A stretch of 64,000 nt of DNA from NCBI RefSeq assembly GCF_030035675.1, contig NC_084494.1, forward strand, positions 19,513,248 to 19,577,247, written 5' to 3'. Positions 1-11,796 of this stretch are shown piece after piece. The stretch's first letter is position 1. Each line of letters starts with the position of its first letter. Both the position numbers and the translations under genes were made by a program. A model generated the notes under the pieces. That model had not been told where the DNA came from, did not search any database, and saw only the letters and a list, made by a program, of their open reading frames with translations. The stretch comes from Rhineura floridana. Taxonomy: Eukaryota; Chordata; Lepidosauria; Squamata; Rhineuridae.

Positions 1-876
1 TTGGGGTGGTGGAGGTGGCAGGGGTTGTTGTTGTTGTCCTGCTGAAGGCTGCACTGCTGGTGGGCTGTTACTCATTTGCTGACCCACTGATTGGGGAGAT
101 ATTTGGGTTGGTGGTTGACCAATATTCTGAACTAAAGCCTGGGAAGGATTTTTTGTCACTGGCCCTTTGTTATCCCAAGTTCCAATATCCATGTTATGTT
201 TTATGGGGGGCGGTGGAAGACTTGATCCTGCAATGCCATTCTTGGCCTTCAGCTTGGGTTGTTGTTTTGCTGGTTTGCTGGCAATATCAGCCCAGGATGT
301 TGGCTTTGGAGGAGCAATGGTAGCAGGGGGCAAACTGTTAGAAGCTACAATATTGCTGGCAATAGATCCACTGCCAACAGCAGAGCCAACAACTTTTGGG
401 ACATTGCTTGCTACATCAGTGCTGCCTAGCTTCAAGGCTGCCATCCCTTGGTCTATGGTATTCATGCCAGGTGCCTTATTCAGGGTCTCACTGGCAAAAG
501 CAGACTGTCCATCAATCATGGCTCCACCCAATGAGCTTGGTGCATAAGCATAGTTGCTACTATACCCAGAACTTTGAGTTGACTGCCCCTGAGAACTGTT
601 ATTGCCCCAAGCTGAGAAGTCAATCCCACTTGGAAAAAAATTAAATCCATGCTGACCAAGAAATGGTGTGCTGCCAAGGGCCCCTGGCTGTCCAAACATG
701 GCGTCCGGGAGAAAGTGAGGTTCTCCATTGCTTAGCTGTCCATATGATGTTAAGTAGGGCATTGGTGGATCACCCCCAGTAGACCAAGCAGCTTCACCCA
801 AAGAGTAGGAGAATCCAATGGATGGACTGTAGTAATTCGGCATGTAGGAATCAGACATTGCAGTGTATGCGTTGTT
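1..876 (-). CDS. YTHDF2: YTHDF2 exon 4 (partial, large low-complexity exon)
   Basis: The acceptor is a CAG at 877-879 (minus strand), and the exon opens with [11 protein letters not shown] in phase 0 directly after ...SPQARP of exon 3. It carries 292 uninterrupted codons to the window edge. Recognisable stretches are [65 protein letters not shown] and [17 protein letters not shown]. The last codons in the window are a Q-run followed by a P-run, where the human protein also has its proline/glutamine stretch. The exon should continue well beyond base 1 to encode the YTH domain. Confidence 0.97.
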
Positions 877-3800
877 CTGGAACAGAAAAGCAAGACCTGA
901 ATAGTTAAAACAAACAGCACATTGCAGCATGAAAACTCTATGTGCCTTCCACAAGCTTTTCTCCCACATTGTAGTTTCACTGCAAACCTATTCACTAAAA
1001 TCTGTGGTCAACACAAAGAATGAGCTATTGATTTTAAAGCATCATCCTTGCAACTTTGTTTTTATTTCTAAAGGATTGGGAGCAATTTATGAGCAATTGG
1101 GCTACGAAAATGGGATAACTCTTAAATCTCAAAGATATTCCAAAAAATGCCAACTTGTCTAGTAGGGGTTTGAACTTCTTACCCATATAAAAGCCTGGGG
1201 CAATATAGAGTAAGATCAGTTGACCATGCTACTTACATGAAGCATTGAACTACTGCTCTTTTCAGACCACTGTACTAAAAGTAGTCACATTCAACACAAA
1301 TAGGTTAAGGACGGCAGTAAGCACCACTGATACAATCAAGATTTGTTGGCATACTGATACCAATGAAGTATAGAAAGCAATTAATAGGATCCAAATGAGG
1401 TCCATTATTGAATTACCAGGTTGCTAACATTTAATACTTCAAACAAAAATGAAAAAGCTAAGGGAGGACCCCATTCTTGCAACTTCATTTTATTTTTAAA
1501 GGATTGGTGCAATTTTGTGCAACTGGGCTAAGAAAACATCAGGATGAAAAATGGATCAAAGATTTCAAGGTATGAAAATCTGGTTGACGTTTCCAGAAGT
1601 ACTTGGGCATTTTTAAATTTCAGACCAAACATATTGATTTCAGTGAATTTCACCACTGATAAAATAAAATATGGGGAGAAATCTTTAATTGTGTTTCTAT
1701 CTGAGTTTGGGTTGATAATTCTCTACAACTTCAAATTTAAAAAATCCAAATAAAGTGTGCCTCATTTTTAATTATATGCATTATATTATTTAAGATGTGT
1801 CTTAATACCAAGCGTCTGCACCAGCAATTAAGAACTTCTCAGAATTAACCTGACATTCCTCCCACCGCCCCAAAACCAAGAGAAAGTGTAAAAGCCTTTT
1901 ATGTATTCCAACAAGAAGTATAAAATTTCAAAGAAAAAACTGGGCAAAAACCATACTAGAGTACAGTTCAGAGTTTCTCCTAGGCAAGCCACATACGGCT
2001 GTGCCGTTGAACAGCTCCCATGAATTTTTACAGGACTTCTCAAAGGAGTGTGTCCTCTGTTTTGAAATAGTTCCTTGCCAGATTTCAGGAGTTCAAAACT
2101 GTGAGTTCACAATTTATATGTTTCTTGCCCTTCCAATGAGAAACCCAAAGCAGTGAAGTTGGCTAGGCTAAGAGATCAAGCAATTTGTCTAAGGCCACGC
2201 ACTAAACTTCACAGCTGGCAACTCTTACTTGCTGTAAAATGAAACACCAAAGGTAAACATTGTTTTATCACTCAGCTGTAATAAAAGATGTTGCACCCAC
2301 ATCAGAAGAAACAGTCTTGATTTAAAAAAATTATTTAAACAGCTTATTTTATTTGTTCACGAATGCCACAAATCCACAGCTCCCTAACACTTAACAAGGT
2401 AATATATAACAATGCTCAGTTGCCCCATACCACAACCAAGTACCACAGGTGTGGGGGGTGGCAACTGAGCACCATGATGTCGTATCACTCATCATATTTA
2501 AAAGTCTATAACTTTTTAACAAACATTACCAAGAAGTGGTGAGGAGCATGACTGCTGCTTTTGACAGCACTTGCAGTTTTTCCCATATGCAGTTTGGGCT
2601 CCCCCTGCCCCAGGCTTAAATAGGACATAGAGTCACCATAGAATCAAGAAAGCCAACTATGAAATCTTTGTGAGACTGAAGGGTGGGGAAAGGAAGAATC
2701 TGACAAGCTAAGAATGAAAATAATAATCTAAGATTAAGGGCTATATCCACCTAAGTGCTATTCAGAATAGAACAATTTAAATTAATGGACCTAAGTGAGT
2801 CATGTCCATTAATTTCAATGGGCCTGCTCTTATTAGAACTTTGGATAGAGCCCTAAGAACAGATAAGTCACTCATGCACTGGCATTTCAAAGGACAAACT
2901 CGTACAGCCCTGTTGTGACCTGCAGGCTGGTTCATTAAACCTATACATCTGTTGCGTGCTTGGCATCACATCAAATACTCATTGCAAAATGTTATTTTTG
3001 TAAGTTCTTTTAAGAAAATTCATTTGAAATACACTTCAAGGACCAACCAGCTCCCCAAAAGGCCAACTGCTTGAACAAAAAAATATCTTTCAAGCCTGCC
3101 AGAACATTTCTCTTTAATGCCAGCAAATAAACAGGCATTAACTGCATTACTGAACATACTGCTGTATACAAAATCACGAAATTTTAAATCTTGATTGAAG
3201 TTAATTAGAAATGGACCCCACCACCACCTACACAGATGAAGGATGTAACTGATGGTACTAAGCTCACTGTAAATAGTATGTGCCCTATTCCCCAAAACAC
3301 TGTGACAATGGTTCAATTTTCTCATGGAGTCAAATTTATTCCAGAACTGTCAGAGGACAAGGATCGTGTAAAACACATCACAGATCTTGATAGCTGTGTC
3401 AGTTGCCTGTCCAAAATGCAAAGCTGACCATAGATAGATACCTTAAGACACACAAGTCTCCCTGGTTTACAGAAGACCTACTACTCAAGAAACTGAAAGG
3501 CTGAAGAGTACAAAGATAGCACTGCATTTCTAGCAATGCAAACCTTTCAAGGAGCAGACTGACTATGACGTAACAGCCAGAAGGGCTGTGGAGTCAGAGT
3601 CGTGGAGTCATAAGCAATTTTGGGTGGAGTCGGAGTTGGTAGAAATGTACCGACTCCGGCTTCAAAATAAATTTTGATTGACAAATTTTTTAAAATATAA
3701 ATTCAAAATGTCAAAGAAGCTTCCCATGAAGTCAGCTGTAGTTGAGCATTTCACCATAACTGAAGATGGAAATCATTTTGTGTGTCAGTGTATGACACAG

Positions 3801-6800
3801 GACCCAGATGAAGACAAATGCTGTGATGCCAAGAACAGCGCATATTCAGGCAGCGATAAAAATGCTCCTACGAGAGCTTCCAATTTAAAAAGACATTTAC
3901 AGCCCTTTTCAGGGTTGTAGAGTCGGAGTCGGACAGTAGAAAAATAGAGGAGTTGGGAGTCAAAGGTTTGGAGTACCAACTCCACAGCCCTGGTAACAGC
4001 CAAGACCAAGTTAATGACTTGAGCTGCAATCCAATACATGTCCACTCAAAAATAAGCTCTACTGGGTACAATGGGACTTACTCCCAGGTAAGTGTGTATT
4101 GGATTGCAGCCTTGGTGACTCTGAATTCCCCTACATGCAAAGACTAAATTACCTCAAACCTGCTAAATTTAGTTTAGCATCTACTTTACAGATAAAGCTA
4201 TTTTTCTACAGGCTTTCATTCAGAATTTAAATAGGGCCTTGCTCTTGTCTTTTGGGATTTTTTGCTGGTATTCTCTAGAGAGGGGTATGATGACATGAAT
4301 CTAGCTGCAAGTAGCACATCTTTTTATTACTGACAAAAAAAACTGTTTGATGATTCATTTTGTAACTTTCCTCAAAGAGCAGACTGGAGCCAGAAATAAC
4401 AGGGCAAAAAAAATTAGTTTAAGCACAATTAAATCCAAGATGATTTAAGGTTGTCCAGGAGTCTGCTCTCCTTGAAAACACCCTAGGTAACACCCACCAG
4501 TTGTCACCCTCTCTCCAGCAGGCTGCTGAGTGGATGATTTTTCTATAACTTTTGATGCATCCAGATACCTATCTGTTTCCTACCCCTCTGCCATTCTAAT
4601 GTTCAATCATGCATAGCAGAAAAACTGTTCTTTGGGCCCCAAATCAATTTTTTTGCCATGAAACAGATAAGCAATTGCAAAATAGTAGAACTTCCAATAG
4701 TCTTTGAAAGAACTGATCGTATGGTTTGGTATCACAACTAAAAGAACGGTCAGAATGTTACACAGCTACTCAAGAAGTCCCATTCATTCCTGGCAGGGAA
4801 ATATGGACTGTGAACCAACCATCATAGGATTCCACCCTCTCCTGATTAACATGTATATACACAAGGCCACTAAGCAAGATCAAGTGAAGACCTGGCATGA
4901 GGTGTCATAAGAATGCTGGCAACACCCAGCTCTTTTCTTTTCATCCGACCAAGGTTCTGCAGTCACTTTACTTGATATCCGGGACAAGTGGGGGACAGGA
5001 TGCAGACAAGCCAACTGGAGCTGAAGCCAATAAAAGTGAGGTAATAATGAGTAGCAGGCCTTTGATTGCAGAAAAATAGGAACATCCAGCATGTATGGGG
5101 GAAATGGTCTGCCCTGGATTCCTCAGGTTTACATACATGTTCTTAATCTGTTCAAACCGCTGGAAATTCACTGGTTTGAACACTTTTCATGAAATTATGA
5201 CATGAAAAAGCTGCTACTCCTTCCTGACTCAAACTTGACAGCCACCTCTTATGTCTTGGAAATTTTGAAGCACAACTACTGCAATGCATTTACTTGCCCT
5301 TCATGATAGCTCAGTAGCTGCCGGCACATCAGCAATTGGGAGCACACTACAGCTTGCTTTAGGATGCTGTGGCCTACTGGGAGAAATTCAATGTACTCAT
5401 GAATCCAGGAAACCCCAGACAGATTTTCATCTTGTCTCAATCTCCAAGACTGATGAGCACTGCCCACATGACCATACAATTGCATACTAGAATATACCAT
5501 ACATGAAGCAACATCTATGTCACTGCTCCACAATTATGGAATTCTCTCCTAGCAGATCCCAGCCAGAGTTTGAACCAGAATATCTTCCAGAAGTAGGACA
5601 ATCATGGCTATCTTTCAAGTAGTCAAAATTAAACTGATATTCAAGATTAGCTCTCTTCCAAAGCAAGAAACTAAATCTAATGTTCAAACATCCCTCCTTT
5701 CACCCACAAATAACTACAGATAAAGACCAAAAATGCTGTTCAGCAGAACAGATAAGAAAAAGTGTTCAAAATGAAATCTTTTAGTACCAAGTCATCATGA
5801 CAGATGGTAGAGTAAAAATTCCCTCCTAGATATATGAATCTCGTTAGAATTGGGTTAAGATCCACAGGTTAGCTTGATTTAATATATAATTCTAAGCACA
5901 TTGAAAACAAGTCCCACTGAAATTAATGGTACTTATTTCTGAGTAAATATAGTTATGATAGAACTGCTTAGTTAATTTGCAGGATAATTTCAGTATGCTT
6001 TCTCAGTAACACGTCCTTCTAAGTTCCATGGGACTTTTTACCTAGTGAGTACGCTGTGAATTATGGCTTTAGTCCCACAAAAGAGGCTTAAATTATTTAT
6101 AAATGAAGCCTCTGCTGTCAAGAGAGAGAGAAAGAGAAGTTTATAACATGTTTTCTACACTTCTTTTAGGAAGCTGAAAACAGTTTACTCAGGATTCTGA
6201 GCTAAGGAGAACAGGGTTTTTTTTGGGAGGGGGAGTTTAAAATATTTTTAAGCTTTATTCAGCTAACATTCAATTGTTACCATGTGCTTTCAGCACAGTG
6301 AACTGCATATTCCAGAGAAGTTACATATGAATATATGTATGAAGTTGACAATATAATCAGCAGTTTGCTAACTCTAAGATGCCCACCTAAAAACAATCCT
6401 GAAAGCTAGATGGTAGCAGAAAAGGAAACAATTACTAATTGTGCACCCTACCCATTAAACAAATAGGTACATTTTCTTTCACTCACCGGTCTGGCCTGAG
6501 GACTCAAATAAGGTTCAATATCATCATCATTTAATCCATCTTTCTGATGCACTGATCCATTTTGCACTGAAGACAAAAATATGTAACAATGATTATTCAG
6601 TAACAACATGAATGCTCAAGAGTTTATTGCTGATGAGACATGCAGGGGGATTCCATCTTCCCTATCAGCAGTGCCCAATGATCTAGAAAGATTTGCCCCC
6701 TACTCCCAAATCCTGCACAGAGATAAATGAGTATTACTCATTTTTCTTCTGTTTCAGTGCTGATCCTGGCACTGTAAACTAGTTTGAGGACTAAAGAACA

Positions 6801-8958
6801 AATTAAGCCCTGTACACAGCCATGAAGCTCACTGGGTGACCTTGGGCCAGTCACTGCCTCTCAGCCTCAGAGGAGGGCAATGGTAAACCCCCTCTGAATA
6901 CCGCTTACCATGAAAGCCCTATTCGTAGAGTCGCCATAAGTCGGGATCGACTTGAAGGCAGTACACTTACATTTATGCTGTCATTACTAAACACAAAAAA
7001 GAACTCTCTTTACAGATACTAAACTATATTAAGCTATATTAAACCTTCAACAAAAATTCAGTAGAGGAAGATAGATCATGACTAGTTACTAGTTGATCCT
7101 TCCTTTGGCTTTCAGTGTAAACTTAGTGAAAAAGCAACTTAATCAACCTACACTTCCACCTTCAAAAAAAAGTCCATCTCACATGGTGAGGTATTTCAAG
7201 GTGAGACAAGGAGAAACAGATGTATAGGCTTTGATAGATTTTTGTTCTGCAAACTGGAAGCCATGAAGTGACCTCTTAAGTCTCTTAATGTTTCCACCAC
7301 TTTTAAAACTTCTCTGAAAAGCTTTATCTATACATTAGGGTGTCTCTAAAATCTTGCTCTTCCTCCTCCACCTCAGTGCTCACTTCTTTATCTACAAAGG
7401 AATGTGAAGACTCAATGAATTTATTACTCTCCTTTAGTCTGAATGTTATGGGACAACTACATTTCTCTAACTGTTCACTTCCACCAGTTTTTCTTACAGG
7501 ACCTCCTTCTCAACAGGCACCCATTTTCACTTTAAAGAGTTAAGCTGTGTACCCTTATCAAGCTTCATACTGTAAGGCAGGGTACCCTCCAGATATTGCT
7601 GGACTACAACCCCCATCATCCCTGACTATTGCCCATGCAGGCTGGAAGTTGGAGCAACAATATCTGGACACCATACTGCATGCTGTAAGCCAGGTTTGAG
7701 GAAGCTTTGACCCCCCAGATGTTACTGAACTACTTCCATCAACCCCAGCAACATGGCCAACAACCAGGGATGATGGAAGTTCAACAACATTTAGAGGGCC
7801 AAAGGTTCCCCACATCTTGCTGTAAGCCATGCATTATCCTGCAATCCTCATATTGCAAATTTGGGAGGAAAGCCTAGAGAAAATGAGAACGTGCAATACC
7901 CCCTCAGTCCACTAACATAAATTTACCACCACCATCTTTTAATGTGTGCTTAATCCTACTTCAACTATGACTCACTTCTGCAATTAACTCAAAACGTTAA
8001 TTCCCAAGCATCCAGCTCCTTGTTCTGCTAAATTAAGAAGCCCACTAAATACATCACAGGTGCCCTCTTATCCAGGGATAACTCATCACTGTCACTGTTG
8101 CCCAATCAACTAATTTGACAATTGGGGATTCACTTACACGTTACTAGTAGAACAATGTTTCAAACTGCATAGGCATGATTACTTCCTTTATTTTACCAAC
8201 GGGGCATCACCACTTAAGGAAAATATGCAGCTTTCCTCCCACCCACTTTTTTTTCTAAATCAGATTAATTTGCACCCACACTGCCATCCACACTACAGTT
8301 CCTGGAAAGGAACCACAACAGAAACTTACATGACCCATACACCTTTAAAAAAGCAAGAAAACGAGGGCCAAATTTGGGGCCGCTTCCTCCTTCTTCCTTT
8401 GCCTCCCATAAAACAGAAATGGAAATCCGACTAAAAACGAACCCACCCACCACCAGCCTTCTTTGATCCCGTTCCCGCTACGGCTCCTCCTCACTCACTT
8501 ACTCACCTTTGGTACCTTGGCCCTTAGGTCTCTGGAACGGGGAGGGTACAGCAGCGTTCAAAAAAACAAAGAAAAAAAGGGGGGGAGAGAAATATAAGTT
8601 AATGAGATAAAAAAAGGGGGGCCAACCGGGAAGGAGAGGAAAAGGAAGGAGTCGAGCAGCCCAGCCTAGGCCTCTCAGCCTGCCTCGGGGAGGCTTCGGC
8701 GGGAGGAAGGCCGGGGCCTGACGGCGGGGGTTCGTTTCAAAAGGCAGCGAGGCGAGGAAGGGAAGAGAAGCAAAGAGCGCGCGAGAGAGATTCCCTGTCC
8801 GTTTTGCGCTGCCCACTACCACCTCGCCACATGCTAGGCCCAAAGCCGCGGCCTTTCCTAGCGCGGCAGCGGCGGCGCCTCTTCCTCCCCACCACTACCG
8901 CCGCCAGCCAGCCAGCCAACCCACCCCGTACCTGCTCCAAGAGGCTGCTGGCCGACAT
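1..8958 (-). CDS. YTHDF2: YTHDF2, m6A-binding YTH-domain protein (5' two thirds of the gene; N-terminal 336 codons)
   Basis: YTHDF2 is a cytoplasmic reader of N6-methyladenosine in mRNA; it recruits the CCR4-NOT deadenylase and speeds decay of its targets. Four minus-strand exons join in frame: 8958-8932, 8531-8507, 6566-6487 and 876-1 (open at the window edge). They encode the N-terminus MSASSLLEQ, then RPKGQGTK, then [16 protein letters not shown], then a long Q/P/G/N-rich low-complexity region with [13 protein letters not shown], the disordered part used for P-body targeting. All four pieces match my memory of vertebrate YTHDF2 almost word for word, which separates it from YTHDF1 and YTHDF3. 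The window holds 336 of about 579 residues. The YTH domain that grips m6A would be encoded to the left of base 1. GMEB1 lies upstream in the same orientation. No disruption is visible in the coding parts. Confidence 0.97.
1045..1160. repeat. Unclassified short repeat, copy 1
   Basis: This stretch is clearly similar, with scattered differences, to 1475-1590. The shared core runs from CTTGCAACTT through TAAAGGATTGG to GCAA-TGGGCTA. The two copies are in direct orientation about 430 bases apart. It fits none of the SINE, LINE or MITE families recognised elsewhere in the window. Confidence 0.55.
1475..1590. repeat. Unclassified short repeat, copy 2
   Basis: Partner of 1045-1160, in direct orientation, and diverged from it by many substitutions and small indels. 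The pair could be an old local duplication or two insertions of a family I cannot name. Confidence 0.55.
2737..2855. repeat. Palindromic MITE (family C)
   Basis: Its ends mirror each other (AGGGCTATATCC... and ...GGATAGAGCCCT), and the centre contains the inverted pair AAATTAATGGACCTAAG / CCATTAATTTCAATGGG. The same family, recognised by GTAGGACTAACATTGGATACAACCC-like ends (given here in outline), recurs at about 12110, 25755, 31715, 47592, 60265 and 63405. It is non-coding. Confidence 0.7.
3578..3992 (+). mobile_element. hAT DNA transposon, internally deleted, with BED-finger start of a transposase
   Basis: The 415-base element has inverted ends (left CAGAAGGGCTGTGGAG, right CTCCACAGCCCTG) and repeated GGAGTCGGAGT motifs just inside them. 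An exact 8-base target duplication GTAACAGC flanks it at 3570-3577 and 3993-4000; this is the hAT signature. Inside, an open frame from 3708 to 3920 begins [17 protein letters not shown] and contains a C-x-C followed downstream by a C and an H-rich segment (NLKRHLQPF). This looks like a BED-type zinc finger, the usual N-terminal DNA-binding domain of hAT transposases. The catalytic and dimerisation parts are absent, so the copy is non-autonomous. Confidence 0.85.
4023..4110. repeat. Palindromic MITE (family B)
   Basis: Near-perfect 15-base inverted ends GCTGCAATCCAATAC / GTATTGGATTGCAGC flank a centre holding the inverted motif GGGACTTACTCCCAGGTAAG. Other copies or fragments lie near 25150, 26825, 47085, 48305, 51920-52130, 61180 and 63675. 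It is non-coding and could fold into a hairpin in pre-mRNA. Confidence 0.7.
6487..6566 (-). CDS. YTHDF2: YTHDF2 exon 3
   Basis: This 80-base exon is bounded by a CTTCAG acceptor and a GTGAGT donor (minus strand). It encodes [16 protein letters not shown], continues with [11 protein letters not shown], and its first valine codon is split with exon 2. The sequence agrees with the YTHDF2 N-terminus; the isoleucine where I recall phenylalanine in human is a plausible species difference. Confidence 0.97.
6812..6970 (+). repeat. Sauria-type SINE, 5'-truncated
   Basis: The central part (CACTGGGTGACCTTGGGCC) and the tail (GTCGCCATAAGTCGGGATCG ... GAAGGCAGT) match full copies such as 57372-57600. The tail is the one shared with the 3' end of the BovB LINE. 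The tRNA-like head is missing. Confidence 0.75.
7575..7817. repeat. Two adjacent palindromic MITEs (family A)
   Basis: Each unit has arms with CTCCAGAT-TTGCTGGAC and ACTCCCATCATCCCTG on one side and their mirror on the other. Family A is the most frequent repeat here; its CAGGGG-like ends and the 8-base target duplication at one copy (53017-53157) suggest a non-autonomous hAT element. Confidence 0.65.
8507..8531 (-). CDS. YTHDF2: YTHDF2 exon 2 (micro-exon)
   Basis: A 25-base exon lies between a TTCCAG acceptor and a GTGAGT donor on the minus strand. It encodes RPKGQGTK plus the first base of the next valine codon. Human YTHDF2 has the near-identical RPKGQGNK here. The size makes it easy for gene finders to miss. 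Confidence 0.95.
8532..8931 (-). other. YTHDF2 intron 1
   Basis: This 400-base intron is GC-rich on its right side, where it belongs to the promoter CpG island. The open frames across it are GC-driven and meaningless. Confidence 0.85.
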
Positions 8959-9420
8959 GGCTCCGTCCGGCAGAGGCGTCGTTCCGAGGTGAACTATTGG
9001 TGAGGGATGGGGGAGGAGAAACGAAGGGGCGGGGGTGGTAGCGGTAGCGGCGGCGACCGCGGCGGCTTTGTCCGGGGAACGAGGCGGAGGAGGAGACACA
9101 CGGCGCAGCTCGCTCTCAGCTTCCTGGCGGACTCTGACTGGCTCGCCCCGCCCGCTGCTACTGCTGCCGCTGTCTGCCTCGACGCTCTAGCCCTGTCCCT
9201 CTCACACAACCCTAGCTCTATGGTCCTCCACCTACACCGCCCCCCCCGTACGCGCACACAAGCGTGCACGCGCGCAAAATTCCAGTCGGCGAAGTTAGGT
9301 GTCGCGCGGGACGAGAAAGGGGGGAGAGCGCGCGCACACGCACAAATACACGAGGCAGGCGCGATGCGATACAGAAGAAGGAAAGGGGAGGAGGAGGGAG
9401 GGAGGGCAAGGGAAAAGCAT
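8640..9420 (-). promoter_or_regulatory. CpG island promoter of YTHDF2
   Basis: The region is dense in CpG and GC-rich around the first exon. GC boxes (for example CCCCGCCC near 9143) and no obvious TATA box point to a housekeeping-type dispersed promoter firing leftward. The exact start of transcription cannot be read from sequence alone. Confidence 0.8.
8932..8958 (-). CDS. YTHDF2: YTHDF2 exon 1, coding part with start codon
   Basis: Nine codons, MSASSLLEQ, end in CAG before a GTACGG donor. This is exactly the conserved start shared by YTHDF paralogues (MSA-SLLEQ). The 5' UTR continues to the right into the CpG island. Confidence 0.96.
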
Positions 9421-10221
9421 GACGGGTAAATAATGTTTCGAATCACTGTGAGCAAGGTATGGGATGGAGGAGGAGGGTGTCGATAGCGCCCCCTTTCGGA
9501 AAGCCGTTGGACGTTCTAAAAATACAGCCAAGGAAAGTTCAGGTAGCGGAGGGAAGTGACTGTTAAAGGCACAGGCCTCCTTTTATTAACACTATATATA
9601 TAAAGGCCGGTGGTACCACGCACAGCACTATCCCTTGCCCGCCATTAAGCCATTCTCAGCTCACAACGCGAGCCGTTTGCTCGCAACCTGTCAGAAGTCA
9701 TATCAGTGCCCCACTGAGCTCAGTGGAGGTTCCACCCTCCAACTACTTTCTTAGGATCGCAGCCCTAAAGTTCGCTTGATTTCAGTTGGAAGGGATTTGA
9801 AACACGGGCTTAATTCTGACCCACGCGTGGCCGCAAGGGGAACTGGAGCGCGCTTCATTTTGGATGCAGTGTGCCTATAAAGCTGCAGGTGCGCATTATT
9901 TTATGTGTGTGTGTGTAGGTCGCTTTTGAAAACAAAACTCTGTCAAAGCAGAAGACTTCCTTACTTTTTCCTTGCTTTGAAATTTTTGCTACGCGACAGA
10001 TACGTTCACAGATTTGTTAAAAAAATGCTTACAATAATTGAAACGGGAACTATAGATGAACGTTCCAGGTGAGAAGCTTAGGAACTGAAGGCTGGTGTGC
10101 ACATTTCTTTATAACCTTTATTTAATTCTTCCTCCTCACAAGAATCCCGTGTGGCATGTCATAGATGCTTCCCTGTTGTAGGTGGAGAACAAAAGCAGAA
10201 GGATTTGCTCAAAGCCCAGAT

Positions 10222-10350
10222 GGGGAGAACCCTTGGCCCTCCGGATGTTGCTGAACTTCAACTCCCATCAGTCCCAAGCATAGCCAGGGACCAGGAATGA
10301 TAGGAGTTGTAGTTCAGCAACATTTGAAGAGCCAAAAGTTCCCCCACACC
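10222..10350. repeat. Palindromic MITE (family A)
   Basis: Arms include CCCTCCGGATGTTGCTGAAC and its mirror GTTCAGCAACATTTGAAG around ACTCCCATCAGTCCC. Confidence 0.65.
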
Positions 10351-11660
10351 TCTCAAAGCTTCAGTACCTTCATTGCTAAAAGGTTTGGGACATCAGTTTG
10401 ACATGTCCAGTGACAAATGTATGCACAAGCTAGAGCCACCAGCCACCACTAAAGCTAAGTAAGCTACAGCTTAGGCCGGGCCTCAGATAATGAGGGGCCT
10501 CTAAATAAAATAAAAAATTTAAAAATAGTGAAAAATGTTTTTTTTTACTAATGTTAAGTGCTAGATAATTGGTAAAAAAAGGAAATGGGGAAAACAAACT
10601 TGCAAAGAAACATTGCTGTTCTGATATGACAAAAATATTCTTTATTTCTATTTTCATTTTCATTTCTGTTAGAATGGTACACTTTTTGGTGGCCACTTAA
10701 ACTTGACATAGCTTAGGACCTCAGCATGTATTAATCTGGCCCAGCCCATGTCCAATATTTTGACTTTTTCAGCAGAAACTGAAGTAATCAGCCATACATC
10801 CATGTATGCACAGTTATTTTCACTGAATGATTCCCCAATACAAAGGTGTTTCATTCAGTTCCCCACTACCAGACACATTTCATTCTATTTCCTCTTGACT
10901 CTCATCCTTGAGGCCAACCAGTTAATTTATCCAGAACTTCCTAAGTCTGCTCAGTAACAATGCACCATTACAGATTTCATCATCATATACTTACTTACCC
11001 CTTTGGCATCACCAGATCCTCCCCCTCCCAAAAAAAAAAAAACACCACCCTGGTTAAAACGGTTCTTGAAGAAATTCCACTGGACCTAAGTTAGGCTGTG
11101 AGCACACTTGCCACCTACAGCAAAGTGTTTCTATTAGCCACACTGGAGGGAGAACGGGTTGATCTGCCAATCAGTTGTGAAATCTCTTTGAAGTGAATTT
11201 CTTTAAAAGGCACTCAAGCTGAGCCCACCAGGTTTACCAGTAAAAAGGGGTGTGGTTTGACTAGTGTTTTCAGAAAAGAGAGGTGGAGACGCACTAGAAC
11301 CTGCAGAAGTGCGTCCATTAATTTCAGTGGGTCTGTTTCTGAGTAGGACTAACATTGAATAGCCCTGGTGTCTCAAAATGAGAGGGTGTATACATGTGTC
11401 TTTGAGTGTAGTGTCCATCCAAAACTGCAGAAGCTGTTCAATGAATTAAAAGTAGCGTGAATACTCACTGGACATTTGGAGAGACCAAAGAAATAGCATT
11501 CATACTCAGGTGGCAATTATACCATGAAACTGTTTTTGCTTCCTTTAATTTTGACAAATCAGACTGGGCAAAAGCATCTTCCAATCTATTTTTAAACTGA
11601 GCCACAGCCACAGCTGCGCTTGTCACTAAAATCCCAAGGCATGGTCTGATGGCACAGAGC

Positions 11661-11796
11661 AGCCTTTCCCAACCAGTGTGCCTCCAGATGTTGTTGGACC
11701 ACAACTCCCATCTTTCCTGCCCATTGGCAATGCTGGCTGAGGCTGATGGAAGTTGTGGTCCAACAACATCTGGAGGCACACTGGTTGAAAAAGGCT
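11661..11796. repeat. Palindromic MITE (family A), almost perfect hairpin
   Basis: The outer arms read AGCCTTTCCCAACCAGTGTG and the mirror CACACTGGTTGAAAAAGGCT, and the complementarity continues inward almost to the centre. This is the best preserved palindrome of the family in the window. Confidence 0.75.

Larger units (their letters stand above)
877..6486 (-). other. YTHDF2 intron 3: non-coding, with several repeats
   Basis: This 5.6-kb intron holds two copies of an unclassified repeat (1045-1160 and 1475-1590), a palindromic repeat at 2737-2855, a hAT element at 3578-3992 and a second palindromic repeat at 4023-4110. Most of the rest is AT-rich sequence in which I see no conserved coding signal. 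The small open frames inside it are shadows without recognisable protein character. Confidence 0.8.
6567..8506 (-). other. YTHDF2 intron 2: non-coding with a SINE and two palindromic repeats
   Basis: It contains a 5'-truncated BovB-tailed SINE (about 6812-6970) and two neighbouring family A palindromes (7575-7681 and 7690-7817). The remainder has no recognisable coding or RNA signal. Confidence 0.75.

Noticed and set aside
8499-9531. Several long open frames on both strands around the YTHDF2 promoter
   Set aside because: High GC removes stop codons; the peptides are low-complexity Arg/Pro/Gly sequence and conflict with the known exon 1 and 2.
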